Assembly: GCA_046261635.1 (NCBI GenBank)
Contig: JBHEOL010000275.1
Coordinates: 1 to 19,053 of the forward strand
Source of the DNA: JBHEPS01 sp046261635
Lineage (GTDB): Bacteria > Acidobacteriota > Thermoanaerobaculia > Gp7-AA8
DNA: 19,053 bases
Direction of reading: 5' to 3'
Part shown: positions 7,574 to 14,065 of the stretch, one piece after another
How the letters are laid out: the number at the start of each line of letters is the position of its first letter
How positions within the stretch are numbered: position 1 is the first letter of the stretch
Made by a program: the position numbers and the translations under genes
The notes under the pieces: model-generated
Databases searched by the model: none
Told to the model about the DNA's origin: nothing
The model's input: only the letters and a program-made list of their open reading frames with translations

Positions 7574-7911
7574 AAGGCAGAAGGCAGAAGGCAGAAGGCA
7601 GAAGGCAGAAGGCAGAAGGCAGAAGGCAGAAGGCAGAAGGCCCCGTCATCCTGAGAGGCTTTCACAGCCTCTGAGGGAGCGCCGCGAGAAATGGCCGGTT
7701 GCGCGCTGTCGGTGGGCGCGACTGAAGGATCTCAGGATTGCAGGATGTCGCCTACCTGCGATACCCCCCGCCCCGACCAGCACGATCCTGCCATTTTGAG
7801 ATCCTTCGTCGGCTGCCAACACCCTCGAGTTCGACGACCACCTCCCGCGCCTCCTCAGGATGACTTACCTCTGCCTCCTGCCTTTCCTTCTGCCTTCTGC
7901 CTTCTGACTTT
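7574..7911. repeat. Palindromic intergenic element with heptad-repeat arms (copy B)
   Basis: The left arm is nine perfect AAGGCAG units plus a partial one (7574-7641), starting 2 bp after the murB stop. The right arm (about 7866-7911) is the inverse type (CTGCCTT units, more diverged) and ends 3 bp before the pilZ-gene stop on the opposite strand. The core runs from CCGTCATCCTGAG (7643) to CTCAGGATGAC (7864) and contains CGACTGAAGGATCTCAGGA opposed by TTTTGAGATCCTTCG. Relative to copies A and C it carries a small extra palindrome at 7654-7672. It exactly fills the space between two convergent genes and may act as a bidirectional transcription end. No gene is seen in it. Confidence 0.87.
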
Positions 7912-7914
7912 GAT

Positions 7915-8583
7915 TCACTTCATCTCGCCGAAAACTTTCGCGACCACGTGAATGTCGATCGACCGCTGGAGGTATTCCCAGATGGCGATGACGTCCTCGC
8001 GGTACGGAATCGGTTTCCCGTCGACGACGGGAGGCGAGAAGCGGGCGCGCTGATACCACTTCTGAGCTTCGTCCGGGTTGCTCCTGAGCTGGTTGAGGGC
8101 GTGCTGGATCAGCAGGACGTGCTCAGGGGGGACCTCCGGGCCCGGCTGCACGCTCGCGCGCGCATGGCTCTGCTGGCGCTGCTGCTGCTTGCGCGCAAGC
8201 GCTTCGCGTTTGCGCTGAAGCGCTTCCTCATCGATCCGCGCAAGTCCGCCCGCTTCGAGAGCGTCGAGAGCGTCGGAGGGGAAATCGGAGCTCTCGTCGA
8301 AGTGGATGCCACTGCGATAGGCCAGCTTTCCGCCCGCGTCCGGCGATTTCGAGAGCCGGCTCCAGACGACTGTTCCCTGGAGGGCAATCTTTCGTTCCCG
8401 CCCCGGGATCGCCACGATCAGCCGGCCGCGCGCGCCCGGCTTGAGCGGGACCAGATGCTGGACCTGAACCCCGTGCAGGCCGAGGTTCAGGATGCCGACC
8501 TCCGTCGCTCCGAACGATCCCTCGAGCGGAGTCGCGAGAAGGTAGCGTCGATGGTTGCGAAAGTCGTCGATCTCGTCGGTCAT
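7915..8583 (-). CDS. PilZ-domain protein with C-terminal helical region
   Basis: A 222-residue cytosolic protein. Residues 9-95 fit a PilZ domain, which classically binds cyclic di-GMP: RNHRRYLLATPLEGSFG supplies an Arg-rich start (Arg9, Arg12, Arg13), and ILNLGLHGVQV sits where the (D/N)xSxxG motif belongs, but with Gly in place of Ser. A beta-rich segment follows (GRLIVAIPGRERKIALQGTVVWSRL). After it comes a Lys/Gln-rich linker (ALARKQQQRQQSHARA) and a C-terminal part (about 150-222) containing HVLLIQHALNQLRSNPDEAQKW and YREDVIAIWEYLQRS that I do not recognise. Start ATG 8583 lies 13 bp after the thioesterase stop, indicating co-transcription. The degenerate motif makes c-di-GMP binding uncertain. 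Its stop is 3 bp from repeat copy B. Confidence 0.78.
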   Translation of the reverse strand: MTDEIDDFRNHRRYLLATPLEGSFGATEVGILNLGLHGVQVQHLVPLKPGARGRLIVAIPGRERKIALQGTVVWSRLSKSPDAGGKLAYRSGIHFDESSDFPSDALDALEAGGLARIDEEALQRKREALARKQQQRQQSHARASVQPGPEVPPEHVLLIQHALNQLRSNPDEAQKWYQRARFSPPVVDGKPIPYREDVIAIWEYLQRSIDIHVVAKVFGEMK

Positions 8584-8596
8584 GGCAGTTTCCGGG

Positions 8597-9025
8597 TCAT
8601 TCGGGAACCGGCTCCACGAATGGGGCGATGCGATCGCGAACCTCATCGGGAACCGGCACGGCGGTGAACTCTCCCTGCCGCACGGAGACCAGCACGTACT
8701 TCCCCGTGGCGACGATCGTCTCCGGGTCCGATTTCCGGCGCACTTCGAAATGGATGTGAATCGAGCGGTTGCCGATCTTGCCGAAGAACGCATCGACCAC
8801 GAGCAGCTCGTCGAGAGTTACCGGCACCCGGAAGTCGCATTCGACGCGGACGCGCGGGAGCCAGAGATGGAGCACGTCGAACAGATAGCGGTAGCTCAGG
8901 CCGGCCGAGCGGAACAACTCCGCCTCGGCGAGACCGAAAAACCGGAGGTATGCCTGGTAGTTGATGATGCCCGCGGCATCGATGTCTTCCCACCGGACAT
9001 ATTCTTCGACCTGATAGCGCGCCAT
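8597..9025 (-). CDS. Acyl-CoA thioesterase, 4-hydroxybenzoyl-CoA thioesterase (YbgC/FadM-like) family
   Basis: A 142-residue single hot-dog domain enzyme expected to hydrolyse acyl-CoA or acyl-ACP thioesters in the cytosol. Seen: VRWEDIDAAGIINYQAYLRFF at residues 10-30, matching the family's D-x-D-x-x-G-x-x-x-x-x-x-Y signature with the catalytic Asp and the helix that follows; then the beta-strand run CDFRVPVTLDELLVVDAFFGKIGNRSIHIHFEV and ATGKYVLVSV. The length is normal. ATG 9025 fits the family N-terminus; the ribosome site is poor. It is the first gene of a two-gene minus-strand operon with the PilZ protein. The real substrate is unknown. Its upstream region is occupied within about 24 bp by repeat copy C, so its promoter lies in or next to the element. 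Confidence 0.87.
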   Translation of the reverse strand: MARYQVEEYVRWEDIDAAGIINYQAYLRFFGLAEAELFRSAGLSYRYLFDVLHLWLPRVRVECDFRVPVTLDELLVVDAFFGKIGNRSIHIHFEVRRKSDPETIVATGKYVLVSVRQGEFTAVPVPDEVRDRIAPFVEPVPE

Positions 9026-9048
9026 CGGGGCGAGAATATCGCTGACGA

Positions 9049-9473
9049 GGGGCTAGGGGCTAGGGGGAGCAGAAGGCAAGCCAGAAACCAGAAGCCAGAA
9101 GCCAGAAGAAAAGGCAGAAGGCAGAAGGCAGAAGTAAAGGCAGAAGCAAAGGCAGAGTCGGCAGGCGAAAGAGGCTACGTCATCCTGAGGGAGCGCCGCC
9201 AGGCGGAAGAGGTTGGCGAGATCGGCGAGCGCGACCGAAGGATCTCAAAATGCGAGGATCGCGTTGGCTGGGCCGGGGGAAGCGGCAGGCGGCTCGATCC
9301 TGCAATTCTGAGGTCCTTCGGTCGCGCCCACCCGCAGCGTGCGAATCGTTGCCTTCGCGGCGCTCCCTCAGGATGACGCATGGGGTTGCCGTTGCCGTTA
9401 CTTCTGCCTTCTGCCTTCTGCCTTCTGACTTTACTTCTGGCTTATGCCTTCTGCCTTCTGGTTTCTGGCTTGT
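9049..9473. repeat. Palindromic intergenic element with heptad-repeat arms (copy C, largest)
   Basis: This is the clearest copy. The outer edge at 9049-9062 has two GGGGCTA units, then AAGCCAG/AAACCAG units, then AAGGCAG units ending in AAGTAAAGG (to about 9140). The right side (about 9390-9473) is the inverse series in the reverse order. The core has a perfect 22-bp terminal inverted repeat (9178-9199 against 9357-9378), a second 19-bp inverted pair with one mismatch (9229-9247 against 9309-9327), and a short GC-rich centre. It occupies most of the 524-bp gap between the divergent thioesterase and membrane-protein genes. No open frame inside looks coding. The element is probably non-autonomous, since no transposase is nearby. 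Confidence 0.88.
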
Positions 9474-9549
9474 GTGTGCTGCTCCTGTTAACCGCGGCGG
9501 GCCGGCCGTCGTAATGCCGCCAAAGTCAACGAAGAGAGGATTGAATATC

Positions 9550-9999
9550 ATGGGAGTCGAAGTACTCATTCCACTGGCCGGCATTTCAATGGTTGCGTTC
9601 ATCGTCTGGGTCATCGTGCGGGGGGTGGTCTCGCGCTCTCAGCACAGGCTCGAGGCCCACTCCCGCATGCTCGACCGGTTCGGCAGCTCGACCGAGTTCG
9701 TCTCGTTCCTGCAAACCGGGGAAGGGCGCGGCTATCTTCAGACGGTCGCGATGGGCAACCTCAAATCGCAGAAGGAGAAGATTCTCGGATCCGTGCGCAC
9801 CGGCGTGATTCTGGTCGTCTTCTCGCTCGGCATCATGCTCTCGTCCCTGCTGGTTCGCGCGGCCACCGACGAGCCTCCCTTCGTAATCGGAATCCTCGGG
9901 CTGTTCCTCGGCGCGGGATTCCTCGCTTCGGCCGCCATCTCCTATCGGCTGTCGAAGTCCTGGAGTATTCTCGACGGACCGACCGAAACTCGCGGTTGA
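9550..9999 (+). CDS. Small membrane protein at the head of a sigma/anti-sigma operon
   Basis: A 149-residue predicted inner-membrane protein without assigned function; it loosely resembles DUF6249-type proteins, but I cannot confirm this. Seen: an N-terminal hydrophobic helix (LIPLAGISMVAFIVWVIVRG), a soluble charged segment (SRSQHRLEAHSRMLDRFGSS and FVSFLQTGEGRGYLQT), then two further hydrophobic helices (TGVILVVFSLGIMLSSLLV and FVIGILGLFLGAGFLASAA) and a short polar tail. AGAGGA at 9535-9540 lies 9 nt before ATG 9550, which decides this start; ATG 9514 is an in-frame alternative, and the longer frame back to 9250 only reads repeat copy C. Its stop overlaps or nearly touches the sigma gene, so the two are almost surely co-transcribed. 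It may sense or modulate the sigma system. Confidence 0.75.
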   Translation: MGVEVLIPLAGISMVAFIVWVIVRGVVSRSQHRLEAHSRMLDRFGSSTEFVSFLQTGEGRGYLQTVAMGNLKSQKEKILGSVRTGVILVVFSLGIMLSSLLVRAATDEPPFVIGILGLFLGAGFLASAAISYRLSKSWSILDGPTETRG

Positions 10000-10019
10000 G
10001 CGGAGAACGGGACACTCGC

Positions 10020-10568
10020 ATGCGTTCGGAGGCTATGATCGGGGCACAGGTGGCGCTCGCGCCGCGGGCACTCTCCGAGCCGAGATTCGAGGCTTTCTAC
10101 CGGAGGACGGCCAAGCCTCTCTGGGGATACCTTCTGCGCATGACGGGTGACGCGGCCGCGGCTGACGATCTTTCGCAGCGGGCCTGGCTGCAGTTTCTGC
10201 GGACCCCGCTCGACAGCGACGAGGAGTCGCGGCTTCGGGGACTCGTCTACCGGACCGCGACCAACCTCGCGATCGACGAGATCCGGAGGAGCCGGCGCGA
10301 GCGGGAAGGGCTTCTGGCGCTCTTTTCGATGCCGCGCCGGCGCGAGCAGTCTGATCTCGCCCACGACCTCGGCCGCGCCTTTCTCGAGCTCAAACCGAAG
10401 GAGCGCTCCATGCTGTGGCTGGCTCACGTCGAAGGATTCGATCATCGCGAGATCGCCGGGATGCTCGGCGTCGAACCGGCGAGCGTCAAGGTGCTCCTCT
10501 TCCGCGCCCGAAAAAGGCTGACGGCAATTCTCGAGAAGATGGGACTGGGACCGGAGGTGCTGCCATGA
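10020..10568 (+). CDS. ECF-family RNA polymerase sigma factor
   Basis: A 182-residue sigma70-family protein of the extracytoplasmic-function type, directing RNA polymerase to a dedicated set of promoters. Region 2 spans roughly residues 20-95 (FEAFYRRTAKPLWGYLLRM, AAADDLSQRAWLQFL, LRGLVYRTATNLAIDEIRR). Region 4 spans roughly 118-172 (LELKPKERSMLWLAHVEGF then HREIAGMLGVEPASVKVLLF, a helix-turn-helix, then RARKRL). The start is uncertain: ATG 10020 is given; TTG 9996 overlaps the previous stop; ATG 10035 has GGAGG only 2 nt away. The stop overlaps the anti-sigma start in ATGA (10565-10568), so translation is coupled. The ECF group and target promoters are not determined. Confidence 0.9.
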   Translation: MRSEAMIGAQVALAPRALSEPRFEAFYRRTAKPLWGYLLRMTGDAAAADDLSQRAWLQFLRTPLDSDEESRLRGLVYRTATNLAIDEIRRSRREREGLLALFSMPRRREQSDLAHDLGRAFLELKPKERSMLWLAHVEGFDHREIAGMLGVEPASVKVLLFRARKRLTAILEKMGLGPEVLP

Positions 10569-11035
10569 AGCGAACCGTGGGATGCGAGAGGGAGAGCGAA
10601 CTGCTGCAGGCGCTGCGCAGTGGCGAGATCGGCCGCGCCCTCAAGGAACACGCGCAGCAATGCCCGGACTGCTCGGAGTCGGCGAGAGTGAATGTCTGGA
10701 TGAACCGCCTGGCCGCCGAAGCGGCGCGTCCCGGCTCCATTCCCGATCCCCGCATCCTGCGGCTCAAGGCGGAGCTGTTCGGCACGACACCCGCGGCGCA
10801 GCAGATTCTGCAGCCGATCCGTCTCCTCCAGCGGATCGCGTTCGGCGCCGTGGGTCTCTGCTGGGCGGCGCTGATCGCCTGGAAATGGGAGCCTCTTTCG
10901 GATCTCTCCATCGAGTCCGCTCTCGCGGGCGTCCTGAGCGGCGCTTCCGTCTCTCCCTCGGCGCTCACCGTCTTTCTCGGCCTCGCCACCGCCACCGTGC
11001 TGGTCACCGTGCACACCGCTTTGGCCGGCGAGTGA
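10565..11035 (+). CDS. Membrane-anchored zinc-finger anti-sigma factor (ZAS-like)
   Basis: A 156-residue protein likely to bind and inhibit the sigma factor encoded just upstream. Its N-terminus holds H29-AQQ-C33-PD-C36, the HxxxCxxC zinc-binding motif of ZAS/zf-HC2 anti-sigma domains; Cys7 could be the fourth ligand. A linker then leads to two hydrophobic segments, IAFGAVGLCWAALIAWKW (about 94-111) and ALTVFLGLATATVLVTVH near the end, indicating membrane anchoring. GGAGG (10553-10557) lies 7 nt before the ATG, and the start overlaps the sigma stop (ATGA). No large sensory domain follows the membrane, so the signal may come through the membrane protein at the head of the operon. The function is inferred from motif plus position. 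Confidence 0.83.
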   Translation: MKRTVGCERESELLQALRSGEIGRALKEHAQQCPDCSESARVNVWMNRLAAEAARPGSIPDPRILRLKAELFGTTPAAQQILQPIRLLQRIAFGAVGLCWAALIAWKWEPLSDLSIESALAGVLSGASVSPSALTVFLGLATATVLVTVHTALAGE

Positions 11036-11101
11036 TCGGGTGTATTCTTGATCCATCGACGCTCTCAGTGACTTCTCGGGGAAACGGGTGGTCGTTCTCG
11101 C

Positions 11102-11130
11102 GCGAGGCGGGTTCCTGAGAGACGCCTCGC
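11102..11130. terminator. Hairpin downstream of the anti-sigma gene
   Basis: GCGAGGCG (11102-11109) and CGCCTCGC (11123-11130) form a perfect 8-bp stem with a 13-nt loop, 66 bp after the anti-sigma stop. There is a pyrimidine-rich but not T-only stretch afterwards. It is a possible transcription end for the sigma operon. The rest of the 11036-11286 gap shows only a small CCGCC/GGCGG dyad (about 11195-11210) and a GAACGTTC palindrome near 11244. Confidence 0.3.
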
Positions 11131-11286
11131 CTCGTCGAGCCTTCCTGTCGTCCTTCCTTTCCAGATCCGATTCTTTTCTTTCGACACGTTCAGCGTCCGC
11201 CCTTTGCGGCGGCCGATGTCGTTCCCCCCGGTCCGAATCGTTCCGAACGTTCGCGGGCCGTGGAGGGTTCACAGAAGGAGGAGCAG

Positions 11287-11421
11287 ATGCATCTGATCGT
11301 GGTGACGTGCGAAGAGCCGGGAGTGCGCTTCTTCGAGAAGAAGCGGCCCGGGCGGCGACTCCCCTGGAGGCGCCGGCCCGCGGTGGGGTGGCGTGAACGT
11401 GGCCGGCAGAGCCGTCACTGA
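11287..11421 (+). CDS. Possible small basic protein, 44 residues, with a strong ribosome site
   Basis: AAGGAGGAG at 11275-11283 places an ideal Shine-Dalgarno 5 nt before ATG 11287. The frame gives 44 residues: it starts MHLIVVTCEEPGVRFFEK, like an ordinary beta strand-rich domain start, then becomes very basic with many Arg and Trp (RRLPWRRRPAVGW). Third codon positions are strongly GC, as in the neighbours. It ends at TGA 11419-11421, 68 bp before the DinB-like gene, which has an equally strong ribosome site, so the two could share a transcript. I recognise no family. It may instead be the remnant of a longer gene or a leader peptide. A competing 102-codon frame across 11088-11396 lacks a ribosome site and reads as low-complexity. 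Confidence 0.42.
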   Translation: MHLIVVTCEEPGVRFFEKKRPGRRLPWRRRPAVGWRERGRQSRH

Positions 11422-11489
11422 TCAGCATCCATCTCTCTGACGAGTGTCAGCCGCGCAGAAAGCGCGGATGTCGAAGGAGGATCTCTCCA

Positions 11490-11987
11490 ATGGCGCCTGC
11501 GGTGACCCAGCCCGGCGTGTCGCTTTTGCTGCGCATTCTGGAAGAAGCGTGGGGCAAGAAGGCGTGGCACGGCACGACGCTGCGGGGATCGATCCGGGGG
11601 CTGACCCTGGAGGAAGCCTTGCGGAGGCCGGCCGAGGGGCGGCACAACGTCGCCGAGCTCGTCCTCCACGCCGCCTATTGGAAGTACTCGGTCAGGCGCC
11701 GGCTCGCGCTGCAGAAGCGCGGCAGTTTTCCGCTCGCCGGGAGCAACTGGTTCCCGGCGGACGATGGGTTCACGGCCGAGCAGTGGAAAAAAGCGGTCCG
11801 CATCCTGGGCGCGGAGCACGAGGCCCTGCGGTCCGCCGTTGCCGGGCTGCAGGATTCCGACCTCGACCGTAAGCCGGCAGGGGGAGGCATCTGGACGATG
11901 GGGCAGCTCGTCTCCGGGGTGGCCGCCCACGATCTGTATCACGCGGGGCAGATTCAGCTCGTCAAGCGCCTGGTGCGCCCGGAGTGA
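11490..11987 (+). CDS. DinB-like four-helix metal-binding protein
   Basis: A 165-residue cytosolic protein of the DinB/YfiT superfamily, four-helix bundles that bind a divalent metal and include thiol-dependent transferases; the reaction here is unknown. Seen: a first helix (SLLLRILEEAWGKKAWHG); HNVAELVLHAAYWKY (residues 52-66) with His60 as the likely first ligand; and HDLYHAGQIQLVKRL (147-161) with His147 and His151, the usual remaining two of the His triad. AAGGAGG at 11474-11480 lies 9 nt before ATG 11490. The length is typical. It follows the possible small gene and precedes the kinase gene by 174 bp. Despite the family name, no link to DNA damage is implied. Confidence 0.85.
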   Translation: MAPAVTQPGVSLLLRILEEAWGKKAWHGTTLRGSIRGLTLEEALRRPAEGRHNVAELVLHAAYWKYSVRRRLALQKRGSFPLAGSNWFPADDGFTAEQWKKAVRILGAEHEALRSAVAGLQDSDLDRKPAGGGIWTMGQLVSGVAAHDLYHAGQIQLVKRLVRPE

Positions 11988-12078
11988 AGCCCGGAACTGG
12001 CACGATCCTCGATTTGCGAGATGAGCGATGAGAGTCAGTGTGATCACGTTCGACGGCCGATCTCGAGGAGCTCGTTCT

Positions 12079-12096
12079 GGCCCTCGGTTGAGGGCC
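12079..12096. terminator. Perfect 7-bp hairpin between the DinB-like and kinase genes
   Basis: GGCCCTC, loop GGTT, GAGGGCC: a perfect GC-rich stem 92 bp after the DinB-like stop and 66 bp before the kinase start. No T tract directly follows. It may be a weak transcription end or a leader structure of the kinase gene. Confidence 0.35.
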
Positions 12097-12161
12097 CGCC
12101 CGGCAGGGGAGCCCGGCCTTCTGTTCGCGCCTTTCCACGGTTCTCCTTTATTCTTCTTCAG

Positions 12162-13412
12162 ATGGAGCAGACGCGCAGCAGGCTTCCGGCCTTCTTCCAC
12201 CGCGCGGGGTGGCGCGAGCGAAGGAAGTTCCGGGAGCTCGAGGGGAAGCTGCGAAGACTGGGCGAATGGCCTGGATCGATTCCGCTCGACGAGATCTCGC
12301 TGGTCCGCGAGATCGCGGTTGCCGGCCGCCACGTGTTCCGGGCTACGCGCGCGTTGGTGATGTGGGAATCACCCGACGAGCCGTACCGCAATCTGGCCTT
12401 CGCCGCGGAAGATCGCTTCGAGGTGCAGCAGGAGGCGCCGGATGCGTGGGAGCCGTTCATGAGCGCCGAGCTCGCCGACGAGGACGCCTTCTATCTCGAC
12501 CTGTCCGATGGAACCGCGCGGGTGCTGAAGGGTGGGGTCCGCCGCGTGAAGGTGGAGGGAGCGCTCCTCCATCCGGAGCTCGTTCGGAGATTCTCGATTC
12601 AATCGGCGCTGGTGGTCCGAATCCGGGCGGAGGGGCTGGAGGGTTGGGCGATTTACCCGGGCATCGCCAGACCGGCGCGGTGGGACCTGCTCATTGCGCG
12701 GCTCGTCGGGGCGCTGGCCTCTCGTCGCGCCGATCACGTGGCCCAGGTCGCCGCCTCGAGGCTCGATGCGGTCAACGATGAGAGAGAGCGCGTTGCGCGA
12801 GACCTTCACGACGGACTGCTGCAGTCGTTCACCGGGATCGTCCTGCAGCTGGAGACCGTCCACGCCGTGATGGACGAGGATTCGGTCCAGGCGCGAAAAC
12901 TCCTGACCGAAGCCGAAGCCTCGATCATGAACGACCAGCGGGAGCTCCGCGCGTATGTGGACGAGCTTCGCCCGCGGGCGAGGCGGAAATCGACCGAGTA
13001 CGATCTGAGCGCGCGGCTGGCAGAGCTGCAGAAACGGTTCTCGACGGAATGGAAGATCGACCTGAGCGTCAAGATCGGAGTCATGCATCCACTCGTGACC
13101 CAGGCTCTCGGACAGGAGACCTACCGGATGATCTCCGAGGCAGTGATGAACTCGGCCAAGCACGGGCAGGCATCGCGGATCGATGTCGCGCTCGGAACGC
13201 GGGAAGACCAGCTCTGGATCAGAGTCTCCGACGACGGTATCGGCTTTCCCTTCCGGGGGCGGTACAATCTGGAAACCCTGATCGACCGTCAGATTGGTCC
13301 CGCGGTGCTCGCCGAGCGGGTTGCTGCACTCAACGGAGAGATGACGATCTTTTCGACGGAGGAAGGAGCCAGCGTCGAGATCTTTCTCCCGCTCGGCTGG
13401 CGTGCAGAATGA
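12162..13412 (+). CDS. Cytosolic sensor histidine kinase (HisKA_3/NarL-partner type)
   Basis: A 416-residue kinase that should autophosphorylate a His and pass phosphate to the regulator encoded next. Residues 1-200 contain no membrane helix; LVREIAVAGRHVFRATRALVMW and SALVVRIRAEGLEGWAIYPG resemble a GAF-like sensor. Seen after it: the dimerisation/H-box RERVARDLHDGLLQSFTGIV with His216, the N-box ISEAVMNSAKHG with Asn330, and the G-box DDGIGF at 357-362, followed by a diverged lid and VEIFLPLGW. The frame is open from 12021, but its extra 47 codons read as non-coding, so ATG 12162 is chosen. It has no ribosome site, and a TATTCT at 12149-12154 would place a start point near the ATG, so a leaderless message is possible. 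Its stop overlaps the regulator start. Confidence 0.9.
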   Translation: MEQTRSRLPAFFHRAGWRERRKFRELEGKLRRLGEWPGSIPLDEISLVREIAVAGRHVFRATRALVMWESPDEPYRNLAFAAEDRFEVQQEAPDAWEPFMSAELADEDAFYLDLSDGTARVLKGGVRRVKVEGALLHPELVRRFSIQSALVVRIRAEGLEGWAIYPGIARPARWDLLIARLVGALASRRADHVAQVAASRLDAVNDERERVARDLHDGLLQSFTGIVLQLETVHAVMDEDSVQARKLLTEAEASIMNDQRELRAYVDELRPRARRKSTEYDLSARLAELQKRFSTEWKIDLSVKIGVMHPLVTQALGQETYRMISEAVMNSAKHGQASRIDVALGTREDQLWIRVSDDGIGFPFRGRYNLETLIDRQIGPAVLAERVAALNGEMTIFSTEEGASVEIFLPLGWRAE

Positions 13413-14038
13413 CGACCCGAATCGTACTCGCCGACGATCACAGGATCATCCTCGAAGGGCTCGAGCAGCTGTTCCGCCGCGAATCCGACTTCGAGGTCCT
13501 GGCGGCATGTACGAACGGGGAAATGGCACTCGCGGCGGTGCGCGAGTTCCATCCCGACGTTCTCGTTCTGGACGTCGACATGCCGCGGATGGACGGCCTC
13601 ACCGTTCTCCGCGAAATTCAGGAAGCGCGGCTTCCCACGCGGGTGATTCTCCTGACGGCAACCGTCGGCGACGCCGACGTTCTCGAAGCGATGCGCCTGG
13701 GCGCCTGGGGGCTGGTGCTGAAAGAGGCGGCCTCGATCAAGCTGGTCGAATCAGTGCGGACGGTGCATCGCGGCCAGCGAGCGCTCGACCAGTCCCTGGT
13801 CAGCCGGGCGCTGGAAAAGGTCGTCCGGAATCCCGATGGCAAAGAAAAGTTTCTTTCGCCTCGCGAGACCGACGTCGTCCGGATGGTTGCGGCCGGCCTC
13901 CGCAACAAGGAGATCGCCGTCCGTCTGTCGATCAGCGAAGGGACCGTAAAGTCTTATCTCCATGCAATTTACGAGAAGCTCGAAGTTCACGGCCGCGTCG
14001 AGCTCACCCTGTACGCCCAGGAAAAAGGTCTCCTCTGA
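13409..14038 (+). CDS. NarL/FixJ-type response regulator
   Basis: A 209-residue DNA-binding regulator, the presumed phosphoacceptor of the kinase upstream. The receiver domain covers residues 1-125: acidic pocket ADDH (Asp9, Asp10), phosphoacceptor Asp55 in VLVLDVDMPRMDG, switch Thr in ILLTATVGD, and conserved Lys in LVLKEAAS. The LuxR-type helix-turn-helix is at about 146-205: LSPRETDVVRMVAAGLRNKE, IAVRLSISEGTVKSYLHAIY, then EKLEVHGRVELTLYAQEKGL. The start overlaps the kinase stop as ATGA (13409-13412), so translation is probably coupled, without its own strong ribosome site. Targets are unknown; a perfect inverted repeat 27 bp downstream, ahead of the EAL-domain gene, is one candidate operator. 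Confidence 0.94.
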   Translation: MTTRIVLADDHRIILEGLEQLFRRESDFEVLAACTNGEMALAAVREFHPDVLVLDVDMPRMDGLTVLREIQEARLPTRVILLTATVGDADVLEAMRLGAWGLVLKEAASIKLVESVRTVHRGQRALDQSLVSRALEKVVRNPDGKEKFLSPRETDVVRMVAAGLRNKEIAVRLSISEGTVKSYLHAIYEKLEVHGRVELTLYAQEKGLL

Positions 14039-14065
14039 GCCCGGCCTCCTCCTCTTTCCCCTAAC

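Noticed and set aside
7574..7641. Possible CRISPR-like array
   Set aside because: Units are 7 bp, directly contiguous and without spacers; no cas genes are present.
7309..7665. Minus-strand frames with repeated LLPSAFC peptides
   Set aside because: This is the translation of the 7-bp CTTCTGC array; any frame gives it, so it is not evidence for a repeat protein.
9250..9549. N-terminal extension of the sigma-operon membrane protein
   Set aside because: It reads through repeat copy C; the Shine-Dalgarno at 9535-9540 supports ATG 9550.
11088..11396. 102-codon plus-strand frame overlapping the possible small gene
   Set aside because: No ribosome site, Ser/Arg-rich low-complexity translation; the 11287-11421 frame has the better start signals.
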